A stretch of DNA of 52,902 bases, taken from contig CASDPF010000012.1 of the NCBI GenBank assembly GCA_949282215.1, positions 1-52,902 of the forward strand, read 5' to 3'. The number at the start of each line of letters is the position of its first letter. Within the stretch, counting starts at the first letter, position 1. Under the pieces are notes generated by a model, which had not been told where the DNA came from, did not search any database, and saw nothing but the letters and a program-made list of their open reading frames with translations. This stretch comes from an uncultured bacterium. GTDB taxonomy: Bacteria > Cyanobacteriota > Vampirovibrionia > Gastranaerophilales > Gastranaerophilaceae. The translations under genes and the position numbers were made by a program. Shown here in pieces: positions 9,598 to 17,984 of the stretch.

Positions 9598-10610
9598 AAA
9601 GCTCTCCTTAAATTTCTATAACCTTTATTATGTGAAATTTTTCTTCCGATTTGACCTAATTTATCTTCCAGTTCCTTATAATTTACCGTAGCTTTATTTG
9701 GATAAATTTCGTACTTGCATCTAATATCTTCAGTTGTAATATTAGGCATAATGACATTTGCACCAGATTGAAGTGCCATTATTCTTCCGTTAGGATTTAA
9801 AGTTTCCATAGCAGTTGTCGCAGGGATATTAATATCAGGCAGCAATAATCTGGTAATTGCCATTACTTTTAAAGCAAGTTCCAGATTTCCATTCTCAGCA
9901 TTTTTCAAAGGTGTTTGCGGATGAGGAATTAAAGGCCCAATTCCTATCATATCTGAATCCAACTCTTTAAAAAATAAAATATCACCAGCTAAAGACTCCA
10001 AACTCTGACCTGGAAGTCCAATCAAACAGCCCGTTCCGGTCTCATAACCGAGCTTTTTCAAATCAAATAAACATCTTTTACGATTTTCAAAATCAGCTTT
10101 AGGATGCATTTTCATATATAAATCTTTATCAGTGGTTTCAATCCTTAACAAAAACCTATCAGCACCAGCCTCTTTTAGAATTTTATACTCTTCAAAACTT
10201 CTCTCCCCAATAGACAAAGTTAAAGCTAGGTCAAGTTTCTTGATTTCTGAAATTATTTGAGCCAAATCTTCAACTTTATAAGCAAAATCTTCACCCGATT
10301 GTAAGACTACAGTTTTATAACCAAAATCATAAGCCTGTCGTGCCAGTTGAATAATTTGCTCGGCACTTAGTCTGTATCTGTCTACAAAAGAGTTTTCAGC
10401 ACGTATTCCACAATATAAACAGTTGCAATGACAAAAATTTGAAAACTCTATTAAAGCTCTTAAATGAACTTCATCTCCGACAAATTCTTTTCTAATAGAA
10501 TCCGCAGATTTGAATAACTCCTGATTTATTGTTTCATCTTGTAATAATTGAAGGATTTCGTCTTTAGAAAGTGTGTGTTCTGATTTTGCTTTCTCAATCA
10601 AAGTATTCAT
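9594..10610 (-). CDS. hydE: [FeFe]-hydrogenase maturation radical SAM protein HydE
   Basis: 338 residues from ATG 10610. It has the radical SAM cluster motif C60-x3-C64-x2-C67 (C-H-C-N-C-L-Y-C), then [12 protein letters not shown] and the C-terminal I-M-P-N-I-T motif of the HydE/biotin synthase group. HydE takes part in building the organic ligand of the hydrogenase H-cluster, which points to hydrogen metabolism in an anaerobe. BioB is less likely because the biotin-specific sulfur-donor cysteines are not evident. TATAAT (10622-10617) lies only six bases before ATG 10610, suggesting a leaderless mRNA. It heads an operon with cysK. hydF, hydG and the hydrogenase are not in the window. Confidence 0.85.
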   Translation of the reverse strand: MNTLIEKAKSEHTLSKDEILQLLQDETINQELFKSADSIRKEFVGDEVHLRALIEFSNFCHCNCLYCGIRAENSFVDRYRLSAEQIIQLARQAYDFGYKTVVLQSGEDFAYKVEDLAQIISEIKKLDLALTLSIGERSFEEYKILKEAGADRFLLRIETTDKDLYMKMHPKADFENRKRCLFDLKKLGYETGTGCLIGLPGQSLESLAGDILFFKELDSDMIGIGPLIPHPQTPLKNAENGNLELALKVMAITRLLLPDINIPATTAMETLNPNGRIMALQSGANVIMPNITTEDIRCKYEIYPNKATVNYKELEDKLGQIGRKISHNKGYRNLRRAL

Positions 10611-10632
10611 ATTTGAATTATACAACAAGTAT

Positions 10633-10662
10633 AAAAAAACCGCCTTTGATAAGGCGGTTTTT
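10633..10662 (-). terminator. Intrinsic terminator of the ribosomal protein operon
   Basis: Stem AACCGCC/GGCGGTT with a seven-T tail on the minus strand (A at 10633-10639), eight bases after the rpsI stop. It marks the end of the long ribosomal operon and also separates it from hydE. Confidence 0.88.
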
Positions 10663-10670
10663 GAAATTGA

Positions 10671-11066
10671 TTAACGTTTTGAGAATTGGAAGCGTTTTCT
10701 TGCTCTTTTTCTACCGTATTTTTTACGTTCTTTAACACGTGGGTCACGAGTTAGAAGACCTTCAAGTCTCAATACATTTTTATATTCTTCATTAGCTTTA
10801 ACCAAAGCTCTTGAAATACCATGTCTGATAGCTCCGCACTGTGCTACAACACCACCGCCGATAGCTTTTACTCTTACATCGTATTTTTCTTGGTTATCAG
10901 TTAATACTAATGGTCTGTAAACTAACATTTCTACAGCAGGTCTGTTACCGATATAATTTCTTAAAGTTTTACCGTTAACAAAAATTCTGCCTTTGCCTTT
11001 TACTAATTTTACAACTGCAATAGAGGTTTTTCTACGGCCTGTTGCCATAATTTCTTTATCTGCCAT
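10671..11066 (-). CDS. rpsI: 30S ribosomal protein S9
   Basis: 131 residues with the S9 signatures A-T-G-R-R-K-T-S-I-A-V-V, G-G-G-V-V-A-Q-C-G-A-I-R-H-G-I and the basic end K-K-Y-G-R-K-R-A-R-K-R-F-Q-F-S-K-R whose tail reaches the ribosomal P site. It overlaps rplM by one base, the usual rplM-rpsI pair, and is the last gene of the cluster. Confidence 0.98.
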   Translation of the reverse strand: MADKEIMATGRRKTSIAVVKLVKGKGRIFVNGKTLRNYIGNRPAVEMLVYRPLVLTDNQEKYDVRVKAIGGGVVAQCGAIRHGISRALVKANEEYKNVLRLEGLLTRDPRVKERKKYGRKRARKRFQFSKR

Positions 11067-11503
11067 TATTTAGCCTCCTTTTCCAATACGATTGGTTTTT
11101 GTGCAGCATGTGGATGTTCACTGCCGGCATAGATTTTCAACTTAGTTAATTGTTGAGCACCCAAAGTATTGTGTTGCAACATACCCTTAACAGCTTTTTC
11201 CAAAGCCAGAGTACCGTCTTTTTCCATTAATTCCTTGAAACTAGCTGATTTTAAACCACCCGGATATCCTGTGTGGTGATAATAAATCTTATCAGTTTCT
11301 TTATTTCCTGTTACACGAACCTTATCTGCATTGATAACAATAACGAAATCGCCGGTATCAACGTTAGGAGTGTATTCAGGTTTATGTTTACCTCTTAAGA
11401 TATTGGCAATTCTAACTGCTAATCTGCCAAGAATTTCATCCTCAGCATCAATCAGATACCATTTTCTTTCTACTTCTAGAGGTTTTGCTGAATATGTTTT
11501 CAT
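11066..11503 (-). CDS. rplM: 50S ribosomal protein L13
   Basis: 145 residues, standard length. L13 signatures include [34 protein letters not shown] and [10 protein letters not shown]. It binds early in 50S assembly. It follows truA by 27 bases and is coupled to rpsI. The rplQ-truA-rplM-rpsI order is common in cyanobacteria and Firmicutes. Confidence 0.98.
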   Translation of the reverse strand: MKTYSAKPLEVERKWYLIDAEDEILGRLAVRIANILRGKHKPEYTPNVDTGDFVIVINADKVRVTGNKETDKIYYHHTGYPGGLKSASFKELMEKDGTLALEKAVKGMLQHNTLGAQQLTKLKIYAGSEHPHAAQKPIVLEKEAK

Positions 11504-11530
11504 GCTTTATCTCCGTTTACTTTATTACTT

Positions 11531-12301
11531 TTAGTATGTAACTTCCATTAAAGTCAACCCGAACGGACTGACTGTCTGACCTGCCTTACGGCGGTCTTTG
11601 GCATCAAGCACATATTTCATGTGACTTGATGGCAGGTTATGCCCTTCTATTTCTAAAAGAGTTCCGACAATTGTCCTTACCATATTATACAAAAACCTGT
11701 TTCCTACAATATCAAGAACAATACGGTCACCGACTCTCCTGCATTCGGCACTTTCGATAAAACAGACTCTGCTCGGGTTTAGCGTTCCGGAACTTTTAAA
11801 ACTTGAAAAATCATGTCCCCCTAAAAGATAATTCAAAGAACTCTGCATTCTTTCAATATCAATTTCATACTTAATTCTCATTAAATCACCGTCAAAAGCA
11901 TTTTTGCACTTACGATTAATAAATTCAAATCTGTAATGACGACGTTTAGCAGACTTTTGAGCATGAAATTTTTCTGGAACCTCTTTCAAATCCGAGACTG
12001 AAATATCATCAGGCAGGATTTCGTTCAATGAATAGATAAATTTTGAAGCAACAATACATTTATCAGTATCAAAATGAACGACCTGTCCTAATGAATTTAC
12101 GCCTCTATCAGTTCTTCCGGAAAAGACTGTTTTAATCGGTCTTTTATTATGTTCGGCATTTCTACCGCATATCAGTGTACAAATAGCCTTTTCAAATTCG
12201 CCTTGTATAGTCGGAGTCTCTATCTGTTCGCCATTTCTAAATTGAATTTGGCTTCCTGCATAGTTTTTACCGATATACTGCACCTTTAAGGCATAACGCA
12301 T
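11531..12301 (-). CDS. truA: tRNA pseudouridine(38-40) synthase TruA
   Basis: 256 residues. The catalytic motif G-R-T-D-R-G-V-N-S-L-G-Q-V contains the active Asp, and R-F-L-Y-N-M-V-R-T-I-V-G-T-L-L-E-I-E-G lies near the C-terminus, both diagnostic of TruA. It isomerises uridines 38-40 in the tRNA anticodon arm. It sits three bases after the rplQ stop in the ribosomal operon and has no strong SD of its own, so coupled translation is likely. Confidence 0.95.
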   Translation of the reverse strand: MRYALKVQYIGKNYAGSQIQFRNGEQIETPTIQGEFEKAICTLICGRNAEHNKRPIKTVFSGRTDRGVNSLGQVVHFDTDKCIVASKFIYSLNEILPDDISVSDLKEVPEKFHAQKSAKRRHYRFEFINRKCKNAFDGDLMRIKYEIDIERMQSSLNYLLGGHDFSSFKSSGTLNPSRVCFIESAECRRVGDRIVLDIVGNRFLYNMVRTIVGTLLEIEGHNLPSSHMKYVLDAKDRRKAGQTVSPFGLTLMEVTY

Positions 12302-12304
12302 GGC

Positions 12305-12733
12305 TTACACCAATTGGATTAAAGCCATTTCAGAAGCATCGCCGCGTCTTGGTGGTAATCTGAATATTCTTGTATATCCGCCTTTGCGTTCAGAATATTT
12401 TTTACCGATTACTACGAATAACTGTCTTAATACAGTTTGACGAGCTAATTTTTTATCAGCTACTGGAGCTTCAAACACTTCGCCTGTTGCAAGATCCATA
12501 TATTTACCTGTTTCTTTGTTGTAAATATGTCTTGCTGCTTGACGAATAGCGTGAAGATCACCTTTTTTTGCAAGAGTGATAATCGCTTCAGCGTATGGTT
12601 TTAATGCTTTTGCACGAGCCATAGTTGTTTTGATTTCACCGTGTACAAAAAGTTCAGTAGCTAATGAGCGCAAAAGTGCATCACGTTGATCTTTTGCTTT
12701 GCTTAACGTATGTTTTTTAGTTTGGTGTCTCAT
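12305..12733 (-). CDS. rplQ: 50S ribosomal protein L17
   Basis: 142 residues, somewhat longer than the usual 116-130. It has the L17 pattern R-D-A-L-L-R-S-L-A-T-E-L-F-V-H-G-E-I-K-T-T, A-K-A-L-K-P-Y-A-E and Y-T-R-I-F-R-L-P-P-R-R-G-D. The extra length is an insertion around residues 70-92 (N-K-E-T-G-K-Y-M-D-L) between the two core parts. It follows rpoA as in most bacteria, but behind an unusually long 170-base spacer. Confidence 0.97.
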   Translation of the reverse strand: MRHQTKKHTLSKAKDQRDALLRSLATELFVHGEIKTTMARAKALKPYAEAIITLAKKGDLHAIRQAARHIYNKETGKYMDLATGEVFEAPVADKKLARQTVLRQLFVVIGKKYSERKGGYTRIFRLPPRRGDASEMALIQLV

Positions 12734-12903
12734 TTTGCTTTTCCTTATATTTTAGTTATATTTGTTTTTTAATTGTTTTATTTTGTACTAATTTATTTGG
12801 CTTTCCCGCTCCTTGTTTTCGCTTTGCAAATTTATAATTTGCAGTCGCTCAATCGGAGCTTTGGATGCGACGAGTTTCGCTAACGCTTCACTCTACCGAA
12901 AAA
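12734..12903 (-). other. Gene-free spacer between rpoA and rplQ
   Basis: 170 bases without a credible gene inside an operon where gaps are usually short. It holds a perfect 8-bp inverted repeat, TGCAAATT-TAT-AATTTGCA (12825-12843), next to blocks such as GTCGCTC and ACGAGTTTCGCTAACGCTTC whose style recalls the hairpin-rich stretch at 47645-48067. Function unknown. Confidence 0.5.
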
Positions 12904-13872
12904 TTAGCCGATTTCTTCCTCAACTTCAGGGTTTGGAGCAAGGTCTAAACCGAAGTGGTGTAATCTTTCGATTACTTCATCAGAAGATTTTTTACCGAAG
13001 TTTTTAATATTCAATAAATCATGTTCTGATTTTTTCAATAATTCTGCCATTGAATTGATGCTTGCACGTTTCAAGCAGTTATATGCTCTTACTGAAAGTT
13101 CCAATTCTTCGATAGTCATTGAAGGAACATTTGAATCATCTTCAACTTCTTCTTCAATTGATGCAACAGGAGCAACAACAGGCTGACCTGTAATTGCTGC
13201 GATTTGCATAAAGTGGTCGATTAATAAGTTAGAAGCTTGGCTCAATGCAGTTGTTACTTCGATTGAACCGTTAGACCAAATTTCCAAAGTCAATTTATCA
13301 AAATCAATTGAATCTCCTACACGGGTATTTTCTACATTGTAGCTGACTCTTTTGATTGGCATGAATGTTGCATCAATAGGCAATACATCGATTGATATAC
13401 CTTTTGAATCTCTAGGAACGTCGTGAGCAACGTATCCTTTACCTGTTTCAACGATAATATCAGCATGGAAACTACCGCCTTCTGCAACAGTACAAATTAA
13501 CCAGTCAGGGTTAACAACTTTAACTCCTGCAGGTAATTGAATATCACTTGCAAGTACAGCACCTGCTTTATCTACATCTATTCTCAAATGCTGTGCTTCC
13601 TTAGAATCGGTTTTTACAACCAAGCCTTTTAAGTTCAACATAACATCAATTACATCTTCCAATACACCAGGAATTGCAGTATATTCATGTGTGATACCTT
13701 CAATTCTTGCAGATGTAACAGCTGTTCCTTCAAGACTTGATAATAATACACGTCTCAAAGAGTTTCCGATAGTTGTACCAAACCCTTTTGCCAAAGGTTC
13801 GATTACAAATTTACCATATTGTGAACCATCTGAACTTGTTGTTGTATTAACGCATTTAATTTTTAATTCCAT
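12904..13872 (-). CDS. rpoA: DNA-directed RNA polymerase subunit alpha
   Basis: 322 residues. The N-terminal assembly domain shows F-V-I-E-P-L-A-K-G-F-G-T-T-I-G-N-S-L-R-R-V-L-L-S-S; the C-terminal domain, which binds UP elements and activators, shows L-E-L-S-V-R-A-Y-N-C-L-K-R-A and L-L-N-I-K-N-F-G-K-K-S. It dimerises and scaffolds the polymerase. It lies between rpsD and rplQ, the standard position, flanked by spacers of 116 and 170 bases. Confidence 0.98.
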   Translation of the reverse strand: MELKIKCVNTTTSSDGSQYGKFVIEPLAKGFGTTIGNSLRRVLLSSLEGTAVTSARIEGITHEYTAIPGVLEDVIDVMLNLKGLVVKTDSKEAQHLRIDVDKAGAVLASDIQLPAGVKVVNPDWLICTVAEGGSFHADIIVETGKGYVAHDVPRDSKGISIDVLPIDATFMPIKRVSYNVENTRVGDSIDFDKLTLEIWSNGSIEVTTALSQASNLLIDHFMQIAAITGQPVVAPVASIEEEVEDDSNVPSMTIEELELSVRAYNCLKRASINSMAELLKKSEHDLLNIKNFGKKSSDEVIERLHHFGLDLAPNPEVEEEIG

Positions 13873-13988
13873 TCTTTTAATCTCCTAGTTGTTAAATAAC
13901 TATCTTGGATTTCTCCATTTGGACTGGATTCGTTAAAATCCATCTCTGCACGCTCGCTTATACATTCTCAGTATTAAGCTAACTTACA

Positions 13989-14591
13989 TTATTTTGAGTA
14001 ATATTCAATTACAAGTTGTTCTTTAATTTCAGGATCTAATTCTTCTCTTTCAGGAATTCTATCGAATGTGATTTTTAATGCTTCTTTATCAATAGTCATC
14101 CATGCAGGAGCACAAGCCATATCTATCATTTCTGTTACAGATTTTAAGAATGCTGCACTCTTTGATTTTATAGTGATAACATCACCTGCTTTTAGTGAGT
14201 ATGATGGAATATCTACTTTTTTACCGTTTACAAGAACATGACCGTGATTTACGATTTGTCTTGATTGTTTACGTGTGATACCTAAACCTGCTCTATATAG
14301 AGTATTATCAAGTCTTGATTCTAGTAATTGCAATAGAATTGTACCTGTAACACCGCTTTTTCTAGCAGCTTTATTATAGTATTTTGCAAATTGTTTTTCA
14401 CTTACTAAATAAGTAAATCTGATTTTTTGTTTTTCTGCTAAGTGAATTGCATATTCAGAAAGTTTCTTTCTTACAGCACCATGCTGTCCGGAAGCCGTTT
14501 GTCTCATTGAAGAAGTTAATTTTCTATTTGACAAATCTTTTACTTTCTTATTTCTGAATAATTTATTACTTGGACCTTTATATCTTGCCAT
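13989..14591 (-). CDS. rpsD: 30S ribosomal protein S4
   Basis: 200 residues from ATG 14591 (M-A-R-Y-K-G-P-S-N-K-L-F-R). An upstream in-frame start would add 20 unrelated residues; the chosen ATG has AAAGGAG just before it and gives the normal S4 N-terminus. The S4 RNA-binding domain is seen as L-E-S-R-L-D-N-T-L-Y-R-A-G and I-V-N-H-G-H-V-L-V-N-G-K-K-V-D-I. S4 initiates 30S assembly. Many photosynthetic cyanobacteria carry rpsD elsewhere, so its place between rpsK and rpoA is worth noting. Confidence 0.97.
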   Translation of the reverse strand: MARYKGPSNKLFRNKKVKDLSNRKLTSSMRQTASGQHGAVRKKLSEYAIHLAEKQKIRFTYLVSEKQFAKYYNKAARKSGVTGTILLQLLESRLDNTLYRAGLGITRKQSRQIVNHGHVLVNGKKVDIPSYSLKAGDVITIKSKSAAFLKSVTEMIDMACAPAWMTIDKEALKITFDRIPEREELDPEIKEQLVIEYYSK

Positions 14592-14705
14592 TTTTATTTC
14601 TCCTTTTATTTTTGCGGGGCATCTATGGTTTGCTTTATTGGCTTTCAGCAAGCCCCCGCGATACTACGTATTTTTCTTAGAATAATTTAAATTATCTGAA
14701 ATTTA

Positions 14706-15092
14706 CTATACTCTGCGTTTTTTAGGTGGACGGCAACCATTGTGAGGGATTGGAGTTACGTCTTTGATTAAAGTAATTTCCAAACCTGCTGCTTGGATTG
14801 CTCTGATTGCAGTTTCACGTCCTGAACCCGGGCCTTTGATATGAACTTCAACTTTTTTCATACCTTGGTCAATTGATTTTTTAGCTACCAATTCGGCTGC
14901 TGATTGAGCTGCAAACGGAGTACCTTTTCTAGCACCTTTAAAACCGCTAGCTCCGGCTGTTGCCCACGCAATAGCATTACCTTGTGTATCGGTAGATGTT
15001 ACTATTGTATTGTTGAATGTTGATTGAATATGTACAACACCTTGCAATACATTTTTCTTTTCTTTTTTCTTTGTTTTTTGTGGTCTTGCCAT
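14706..15092 (-). CDS. rpsK: 30S ribosomal protein S11
   Basis: 128 residues with the S11 core [15 protein letters not shown], the [11 protein letters not shown] region, [12 protein letters not shown] and the end [13 protein letters not shown]. It forms part of the 30S platform next to the Shine-Dalgarno helix. It follows rpsM by 43 bases. Confidence 0.98.
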   Translation of the reverse strand: MARPQKTKKKEKKNVLQGVVHIQSTFNNTIVTSTDTQGNAIAWATAGASGFKGARKGTPFAAQSAAELVAKKSIDQGMKKVEVHIKGPGSGRETAIRAIQAAGLEITLIKDVTPIPHNGCRPPKKRRV

Positions 15093-15135
15093 TTCTTTAT
15101 CCTTTATCTTTTTTACTTTTTATTTTTGAATTCCA

Positions 15136-15501
15136 TTATTTTTTCTTAGCAACTGCACCATTTTTCTTACCACGGCGAGTTCTTGCGTTAGTCTTAGTTC
15201 TTTGACCTCTGCAAGGAAGGTTGCGTTTATGTCTCATACCTCTGTATGAGCCGATTTCTTGAAGACGTTTAATATGCATAGTTACTTCACGTCTCAAGTC
15301 ACCTTCTATATGGTAATTTGCTAATTCATTACGCAAATTTTTAATATCTTCTTCAGTTAAATCATCTGTTCTTAAATCAGGTGAAATACCTGTAGCTGCA
15401 AGAATTTTCTTGCTTCTTGTAGGGCCTATTCCGTAGATATAGGTTAATGCTATTTCCATTCTTTTGTTACGAGGTAAATCTACCCCTGCTAATCTTGCCA
15501 T
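15136..15501 (-). CDS. rpsM: 30S ribosomal protein S13
   Basis: 121 residues, starting [14 protein letters not shown], with [34 protein letters not shown] and a basic tail. S13 bridges the 30S head to the 50S subunit. It is separated from rpmJ upstream by an unusually long 245-base spacer. Confidence 0.98.
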   Translation of the reverse strand: MARLAGVDLPRNKRMEIALTYIYGIGPTRSKKILAATGISPDLRTDDLTEEDIKNLRNELANYHIEGDLRREVTMHIKRLQEIGSYRGMRHKRNLPCRGQRTKTNARTRRGKKNGAVAKKK

Positions 15502-15746
15502 TGTTTAATTTTCTCCTTTTTCTTGTTGTTAGATTTTTTTTGTTATGAGGGTTAAATGCTTCCTCACCACTTACCGACTGTGCGTAAGTTCCACTTATTT
15601 TTTAATTTAATTCCCGCCTGTCAAACCAAAGATTTGCTCACTCCATTTGCGTTCGCTTCTGTCGTAAAGGCGGTATTGCAATGTTTCGCCACCTGCCAGT
15701 CACACTCATGTGGTCTGCACAGTGGTTTCACACCAGCTACCGCAGA
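15502..15746 (-). other. Long gene-free spacer between rpmJ and rpsM
   Basis: No credible gene is seen. CCGCC (about 15615) and GGCGG (about 15673) could close a long stem-loop, and a second GC-richer block (15690-15745) has repeated GTGGT and CACACC words able to pair. It may be a leader for autoregulation of the downstream ribosomal genes, but I recognise no known r-protein leader. Confidence 0.4.
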
Positions 15747-15860
15747 CTAACCCTGTCTTTGTTTGTGCTTAGGGTTTTCGCAAATTACTGCTACTCTGCC
15801 TTTTCTTTTAATCACTTTGCATTTATCGCAAATTGGTTTTACTGATGATCTTACTTTCAT
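15747..15860 (-). CDS. rpmJ: 50S ribosomal protein L36
   Basis: A 37-residue protein: [20 protein letters not shown], then [17 protein letters not shown] and TAG. This is the zinc-ribbon form of L36, with C11, C14, C27 and H32 as ligands, and the normal length. It sits between infA and rpsM, its usual place. GAAAAGAAAATG gives a weak SD. Confidence 0.97.
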   Translation of the reverse strand: MKVRSSVKPICDKCKVIKRKGRVAVICENPKHKQRQG

Positions 15861-15907
15861 TTTCTTTTCCTTTATATAGTTTGTACGTGAGATTTTGTAT
15901 TAAATAT

Positions 15908-16123
15908 TTATTTTAAACGGAAGGTAATTCTTCCTCTGCTTAGGTCATAAGGAGTCATTTCAACTTTTACTCTGTCACCAGGTAAAATTCTTATGAAATT
16001 CTTTCTTATTTTTCCTGAAATGTGAGCCAAAATTTCGTGGTCATTTTCTAATTTGACCCTGAACATGGCATTTGGCATTGATTCAAGAATCACGCCTTCT
16101 ATTTCTATAACGTCTTTTGACAT
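15908..16123 (-). CDS. infA: Translation initiation factor IF-1
   Basis: 71 residues, full length. S1-like OB fold with [41 protein letters not shown] and [12 protein letters not shown]. It blocks the ribosomal A site during initiation. It is the first gene of the cluster visible here; the 300 bases upstream hold inverted repeats but no further ribosomal gene. Confidence 0.98.
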   Translation of the reverse strand: MSKDVIEIEGVILESMPNAMFRVKLENDHEILAHISGKIRKNFIRILPGDRVKVEMTPYDLSRGRITFRLK

Positions 16124-16437
16124 AGATTCCTCTTTTTTCGGCTTGTCATTAATCGGTTCGACAAAGCTTTGTTATTAACGAGTGCGACCCGATTTTTACA
16201 TGTGCATAGTACACCCTTTTTAAGGGTATACATTTATGATACTTGGAAAATATTTGAATGCAAGCAAATTAGCCATATTTTAATAAGAAATTTTAAAATA
16301 TTTGTTTGGTTGTTTTTCTAATAACGGCACACTATCAATATTTGCTTGCATGTTAAAAAATCTTGTTTTAAGCAACTTTCCGACTTTTTGTAAATTTTTT
16401 GTAACAATTTTAATTATCTTATTTTTAATTAAACAAG
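16124..16437. other. Gene-free stretch with two inverted repeats upstream of infA
   Basis: No gene is seen. GTACACCCTT-TTT-AAGGGTATAC (16209-16231) is a 10-bp inverted repeat with one mismatch, 86 bases before infA, where its promoter should lie. ATGCAAGCAAAT (16258-16269) and ATTTGCTTGCAT (16340-16351) are perfect 12-bp arms 70 bases apart. Also present is ACAAAGCTTTGT, a 12-bp palindrome (about 16164-16175). The first is a candidate operator for the ribosomal operon; the second may be a large stem downstream of the prepilin gene. Confidence 0.5.
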
Positions 16438-17193
16438 CTACTTGCAGTGTGTTTTACTATTCCAATCCAAATCATCACAATAAAGATAATCTAAGTTTTC
16501 ATTATAAATTACCCAAACCGCACAGCCAAAGCCTTGACCATTTTTTACACTACAGCCTGTCTCGAAAGGAAATGAATTATCTGATGGCAGACCATAAGGA
16601 ACGATACCTTCCTTTGTAAAATAGAACTGAAAAACATCTCTTCCAATTTGATTAGGCTTTTTCGATCCATTCACATCAACAGCAAAAGCCCCACAGACTT
16701 TTGACAACATTCCATCTCCTCTGTTATTTGAGCAATCAGGACTAATGCTAACTAAGGAAATCATTCCGCCATCAGCTAAAATCATAGAAACCCTTGTTTT
16801 CCCATCAGCACTAAAGTTGTTATTCGTTACATTTCCGCTTAAGGACTTTAAATTCTCATTATACCAACAATCATTAGAATCTTTACAAATTTTTATAGTT
16901 TTTAGATATGGAGCAAATTTATCTGCAATTATAGAAGCATCGTTTTGATTATATTGCAAATTGCCATCCTCATCTTCAATCCTACCAAACATTCCCCAAT
17001 CATCCATAGACCCATATTCACTTTTAGCCATTACATATGCCTGAGACATAGAAGAATAGATCTTTTTTAGCTGCGAAACCGTCTGTTTATTCTTATAATT
17101 TGTAATTAATGACGGTAAGGTCATTGCTGCTACAACACCTATAATCCCCAATGTTATAAGAACCTCTGCCAAGGTAAAAGCATCTTTTTTCAT
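16438..17193 (-). CDS. Prepilin-like protein, divergent from an XRE regulator
   Basis: 251 residues. The N-terminus M-K-K-D-A-F-T-L-A-E-V-L-I-T-L-G is a type IV/class III prepilin signal followed by a hydrophobic helix; the remainder is a Cys-containing globular domain. Near the C-terminus it has D-V-N-G-S-K-K-P-N-Q-I-G-R-D-V-F, a motif shared by the prepilins at 38337-39098 and 52090-52782. Role: pilus or pseudopilus subunit by homology of the N-terminus only. ATG follows GGAG by six bases. Transcription probably starts from TTGACA-17-AATAAT, overlapped by tandem operators, so the neighbouring XRE protein probably controls it. Confidence 0.88.
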   Translation of the reverse strand: MKKDAFTLAEVLITLGIIGVVAAMTLPSLITNYKNKQTVSQLKKIYSSMSQAYVMAKSEYGSMDDWGMFGRIEDEDGNLQYNQNDASIIADKFAPYLKTIKICKDSNDCWYNENLKSLSGNVTNNNFSADGKTRVSMILADGGMISLVSISPDCSNNRGDGMLSKVCGAFAVDVNGSKKPNQIGRDVFQFYFTKEGIVPYGLPSDNSFPFETGCSVKNGQGFGCAVWVIYNENLDYLYCDDLDWNSKTHCK

Positions 17194-17211
17194 CTATCAC
17201 TCCATGACTGA

Positions 17212-17251
17212 TAATGTTTATTTGAACATTATATTGTTTATATTAACATTA
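17212..17251. promoter_or_regulatory. Two tandem 20-bp palindromic operators
   Basis: TAATGTT-TATTTG-AACATTA (17212-17231) is immediately followed by TATTGTT-TATATT-AACATTA (17232-17251). Both are palindromes of the same consensus in exact end-to-end repeat. They lie between the prepilin gene and the divergent XRE gene, and the second overlaps the -10 box of the prepilin promoter. Likely binding sites of the XRE protein. Confidence 0.75.
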
Positions 17252-17276
17252 TTCATCATTCTTATTCTATTGTCAA
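17248..17276 (-). promoter_or_regulatory. Promoter of the prepilin gene at 16438-17193
   Basis: Minus strand: TTGACA (17276-17271), 17 bases, AATAAT (17253-17248). The -10 overlaps the operator at 17232-17251, a layout fit for repression. Confidence 0.65.
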
Positions 17277-17294
17277 TTATATAGGATTTTATAT

Positions 17295-17519
17295 ATGAAA
17301 GATGACAGATTGCTACAGTTAGGTCAAAAGATACAATATGAAAGACGTAAACGAGGTCTTAGTCAAGAAACTCTTGAGGAATTATCTCGCGTATCAAGAC
17401 GTGCAATAAGCGAAATAGAACGAGGAAATACAGACATCAGATATACAAACCTATATCAAATTGCAGAAGCTTTTGGGATGAATATTTCAGAGCTTTTGGA
17501 TTTTAAACTCTCATGTTAA
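17295..17519 (+). CDS. XRE-family helix-turn-helix regulator
   Basis: A 74-residue protein made almost only of a Cro/C1-type HTH: L-G-Q-K-I-Q-Y-E-R-R-K-R-G-L-S-Q-E-T-L-E-E-L-S, then V-S-R-R-A-I-S-E-I-E-R-G-N-T and Y-Q-I-A-E-A-F-G-M. It lacks a sensor domain. It is divergent from the prepilin gene, and the two tandem palindromes between them are its likely operators, implying control of itself and of the prepilin. The SD is weak (AGGA eight bases before ATG). Confidence 0.9.
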   Translation: MKDDRLLQLGQKIQYERRKRGLSQETLEELSRVSRRAISEIERGNTDIRYTNLYQIAEAFGMNISELLDFKLSC

Positions 17520-17606
17520 CTTTTTTTACAATATTCAAAATGTCTGAAATTAGCTGATTTAAAAATCCTTTATATATTTAAGAAAAAAATATAAAGGAGA
17601 GCAATT

Positions 17607-17984
17607 ATGGCTTATAGAGTAGATGGTATAGAATCCGAAGATGAATTAAAAAAAGCTCAAGCTGCGGCTCAAGCTCAAGGAGCATCTATCCCAAATTACA
17701 ATGAATGGGCACAAATTTTAAAAGACTTAAATGAAGCTGGCGTAGAATCCACAGGCTCCTATGCAGGTGATAAAGCAAAATTAAAAGAAATTGAAACCGC
17801 TGTAGAAAATTTTATCAAAGAAGTTCAAACAGAACAAATTGCCCAAGAACGTCAAAAAGAAACAAAACAGGTGAAAGAAACTTCTGAATCCGACAAAGAT
17901 CAACAAATTAAAGCTACTGTTGCAAATGCTACAAGCTCTATGATTATGGCAGACTATATGAAGTATTATCATCTGCTTTCGTAA
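17607..17984 (+). CDS. Small Glu/Lys/Gln-rich protein of unknown function
   Basis: 125 residues, no signal peptide. The N-terminal half (M-A-Y-R-V-D-G-I-E-S-E-D-E-L-K-K-A) looks like a small helical domain with A-Q-A-A-A-Q-A-Q-G; residues 65-100 are a highly charged helix rich in Q, E and K, probably coiled coil; the end is hydrophobic (S-S-M-I-M-A-D-Y-M-K-Y-Y-H-L-L-S). AAAGGAG eight bases before ATG is strong. No family recognised. Confidence 0.75.
   Translation: MAYRVDGIESEDELKKAQAAAQAQGASIPNYNEWAQILKDLNEAGVESTGSYAGDKAKLKEIETAVENFIKEVQTEQIAQERQKETKQVKETSESDKDQQIKATVANATSSMIMADYMKYYHLLS

Noticed and set aside
9594-10610. Biotin synthase BioB
   Set aside because: The radical SAM part fits, but the overall pattern and missing second-cluster cysteines match HydE better.
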